A stretch of DNA of 64,000 nt from Flavobacterium fragile (GTDB lineage Bacteria > Bacteroidota > Bacteroidia > Flavobacteriales > Flavobacteriaceae). The stretch covers positions 1-64,000 of the forward strand of contig NZ_JAMLJN010000002.1 of NCBI RefSeq assembly GCF_023634865.1, given 5' to 3'. Under the pieces are notes generated by a model, which was not told the origin of the DNA, made no database searches, and was given only the letters and a program-made list of their open reading frames with translations. Position 1 is the stretch's first letter. Every line of letters starts with the position of its first letter. Positions 62,473 through 64,000 of this stretch are shown piece by piece. The translations under genes were made by a program, and so were the position numbers.

Positions 62473-63234
62473 TTATTTCAAAGAAGCTTTTAAGTACTCT
62501 CTGTTCATACGAGCGATATTTTCTAACGAAATTCCTTTCGGACATTCGATTTCACATGCTCCAGTATTGGTACAATTTCCGAATCCTTCTTCGTCCATTT
62601 GACGTACCATGTTTAAAACACGTTGCGTAGCTTCTACTTTACCTTGTGGTAACAAAGCATATTGTGATACTTTAGCACCAACGAATAACATCGCAGAACC
62701 ATTTTTACATGTTGCTACACAAGCTCCACATCCAATACAAGCTGCTGCCATAAAAGCTTTATCAGCATCATCTTTAGGAACTGGAATAGAGTTGGCATCG
62801 ATAGTGTTTCCAGACGTGTTTACTGATACGAAACCACCTGCTTGTTGAATTCTATCGAAAGCACTTCTGTCTACTACTAAATCTTTTACCACAGGAAAAG
62901 CTTTACTTCTCCAAGGCTCGATATAAATAGTATCTCCATCATTGAACATTCTCATGTGTAACTGACAAGTAGTAATACCACTATCTGGTCCGTGAGCACG
63001 TCCGTTGATGTATAAAGAACACATTCCGCAAATACCTTCACGACAGTCGTGGTCAAATGCTACTGGTTCTTTCTTCTCATTAATTAATTGTTCGTTTAAC
63101 TGGTCTAACATTTCCAAAAACGAACTTGCAGTAGAAACATTATCTAATTTGTAAGTTTCCATGCTACCTTTAGCTTTAGCATTTTTCTGACGCCAAATTT
63201 TAAGGGTTATATTGATATTTTTTGCTGCACTCAT
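62473..63234 (-). CDS. sdhB: Succinate dehydrogenase/fumarate reductase iron-sulfur subunit
   Basis: A 253-residue subunit of respiratory complex II, passing electrons from FAD to quinone. [2Fe-2S] ligands: C64, C69, C72 and C90 ([10 protein letters not shown]...TTC). [4Fe-4S] motif [11 protein letters not shown] (C166, C169, C172) with partners in the later [16 protein letters not shown], which also supplies the [3Fe-4S] ligands. The long B-subunit form is typical of Bacteroidota type B enzymes with SdhA and a single cytochrome b. It is separated from sdhA by an inserted four-helix-bundle gene. Confidence 0.95.
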   Translation of the reverse strand: MSAAKNINITLKIWRQKNAKAKGSMETYKLDNVSTASSFLEMLDQLNEQLINEKKEPVAFDHDCREGICGMCSLYINGRAHGPDSGITTCQLHMRMFNDGDTIYIEPWRSKAFPVVKDLVVDRSAFDRIQQAGGFVSVNTSGNTIDANSIPVPKDDADKAFMAAACIGCGACVATCKNGSAMLFVGAKVSQYALLPQGKVEATQRVLNMVRQMDEEGFGNCTNTGACEIECPKGISLENIARMNREYLKASLK

Positions 63235-63250
63235 GTTGTATATTTTTAAG

Positions 63251-63279
63251 TGATTGGTAATTAGTGATTAGTGATTAGC
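63251..63279. repeat. TGATTAGTG-type short repeat, downstream flank
   Basis: GTAATTAGTGATTAGTG-type tandem, overlapping the stop codon of the four-helix-bundle gene. It is roughly the inverse of the sequence at 63646-63675. Confidence 0.6.
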
Positions 63280-63642
63280 TTTTGAAAGCGTGTTATAAAA
63301 TGCATTTATCATTTTACTCTCTTCATTAATCAAACTAATTATGTGATTAAACATATTAATATCTTGAATAAAATCTAATTCATTTGCAATAAGTAACTGC
63401 GTTTCCAATTCATATAAAGAACCTCTTGAAATATCAATGAAATGACTAAAAGACTTATCGGTATTTCTTCCATATCCTTCTGCTATATTTGAAGGGATGG
63501 AAATTGCTGCTCTTTTTATTTGACTTGTTAATGCATATAACTCTTCTTGAGGAAAAGTTTTCACTAGTCTATAAGTAGAAATAACAATTTCAAAACCTTT
63601 TTGCCAGATTAATAAGTCTTTATATGATTTAATTGTACTCAT
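63268..63642 (-). CDS. Four-helix-bundle protein (23S rRNA intervening-sequence family)
   Basis: A 124-residue protein of the TIGR02436/IVP (Avd-like) family: YKDLLIWQKGFEIVISTYRL, FPQEELYALTSQIKRAAISI, PSNIAEGYGRNTDKSFSHFI, GSLYELETQLLIA. Members form pentameric helical bundles, were first seen in intervening sequences of 23S rRNA, and resemble the accessory protein of diversity-generating retroelements. No reverse transcriptase or DGR repeat is nearby. It sits between sdhA and sdhB, where operon genes are normally adjacent, and is flanked by inverse-related short repeats, which suggests insertion as a unit. Confidence 0.92.
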   Translation of the reverse strand: MSTIKSYKDLLIWQKGFEIVISTYRLVKTFPQEELYALTSQIKRAAISIPSNIAEGYGRNTDKSFSHFIDISRGSLYELETQLLIANELDFIQDINMFNHIISLINEESKMINAFYNTLSKANH

Positions 63643-63645
63643 TTG

Positions 63646-63675
63646 ACTAATTACTAGTTACTATTCACTAATTAC
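63646..63675. repeat. TGATTAGTG-type short repeat, upstream flank
   Basis: ACTAATTACTAGTTACTATT and following bases, in the opposite sense to 63251-63279. It lies between the sdhA stop and the inserted gene's start. Confidence 0.6.
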
Positions 63676-63679
63676 TTCA

Positions 63680-64000
63680 TTATTTGTAATTTCTAGCTGC
63701 AATTTTAATTTCTTCGTATACTAATTCTTCTTTGTGAAGTTCTGCTTTACTGATATCGCTTCCTTTGTATTCCCAAGCTCCAACAAACTTAAAGTTTACA
63801 TCATCACGTAAAGTTTCTCCTTCAGCATCTTGATATTCTTCACGGAAGTGACCTCCACAAGACTCTTTACGCTGTAAAGCATCCATTGCCATCAATTGAC
63901 CTAATTCGATAAAGTCAGCTACACGCATTGCTTTGTCTAACTCAGGATTCAATTCATCAGCGCTTCCTGGAACATAAACTTCATTGTAAAACTCTTCTTT
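63680..64000 (-). CDS. sdhA: Succinate dehydrogenase flavoprotein subunit, C-terminal end (partial)
   Basis: The last ~106 residues of SdhA; the frame is open to the right edge, so the true start lies outside the window (the TTG at 63952 is internal). Visible are YVPGSADELNPELDKAMRVA, FIELGQLMAMDALQRKESCG, GGHFREEYQDAEGE and FKFVGAWEYKG. ESCGGHFREE is the conserved C-terminal helical region of the flavoprotein. SdhA holds covalent FAD and oxidises succinate. The inserted four-helix-bundle gene and sdhB follow. Confidence 0.93.
   Translation of the reverse strand, partial: KEEFYNEVYVPGSADELNPELDKAMRVADFIELGQLMAMDALQRKESCGGHFREEYQDAEGETLRDDVNFKFVGAWEYKGSDISKAELHKEELVYEEIKIAARNYK

Noticed and set aside
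63268..63642. Avd accessory gene of a diversity-generating retroelement
   Set aside because: The fold family is related, but there is no reverse transcriptase, template repeat or variable C-type lectin gene nearby; it is better called a four-helix-bundle intervening-sequence-family protein.

Overview
The window looks like a chromosomal stretch of a Flavobacterium-like member of the Bacteroidota. It is strongly AT-rich. Starts lack Shine-Dalgarno sequences, and many genes carry the Bacteroidota -7 promoter element TAnnTTTG. There are five very large secreted proteins or proteases with type IX secretion (T9SS) C-terminal signals of types A, B and C, plus PorP/SprF and an OmpA-family partner. 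Flavobacterium is an inference from protein style; no 16S gene is present.

Layout. 1-0.6 kb: the 3' end of an IS110-type transposase and a small membrane protein. 0.6-3.1 kb: a solitary nuclease/P-loop NTPase fusion, a defence candidate. 3.3-5.2 kb: a small mobile-element-type gene, then about 1.4 kb without a credible CDS that is packed with long imperfect hairpins, including a duplicated two-hairpin module with compensatory base changes. 5.2-28.2 kb: a minus-strand surface-adhesin locus (type A giant protein, type B giant protein, PorP/SprF, OmpA-TPR-propeller protein, type B repeat adhesin). 28.3-31.0 kb: two overlapping TPR/transmembrane genes, one carrying an AraC-type DNA-binding domain; they lie just upstream and may control the adhesins.

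31.4-36.9 kb: a small integrated element next to tRNA-Leu(CAA), with tyrosine recombinase, RteC, an excisionase-like HTH, a replication-initiator-like protein, a DnaC-like ATPase and an unknown protein. It has no mobilisation genes and contains several structured repeats. 37.1-39.4 kb: housekeeping genes (prs, rplY/ctc, pth). 39.5-44.5 kb: two divergently transcribed T9SS metalloproteases. 44.6-47.8 kb: ribF, an HTTM membrane protein and a JmjC/cupin oxygenase. 47.8-49.2 kb: an M20 dipeptidase. 49.3-55.5 kb: a giant T9SS type C surface protein. 55.6-64 kb: recX, thiL, glyS, a small membrane protein, comF, an Ig-like lipoprotein, a nitrilase-family amidase, and sdhB/sdhA with a four-helix-bundle (23S intervening-sequence family) gene wedged between them.

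Genes working together: the adhesin locus with PorP/SprF and OmpA forms a T9SS export and anchoring set like sprB-sprF, plausibly for gliding or adhesion. The island genes form an integration/excision/replication set. sdhB-sdhA belong to respiratory complex II. The hairpin-rich locus at 3.7-5.2 kb and the nuclease/NTPase gene at 0.6-3.1 kb are the least explained parts of the window.
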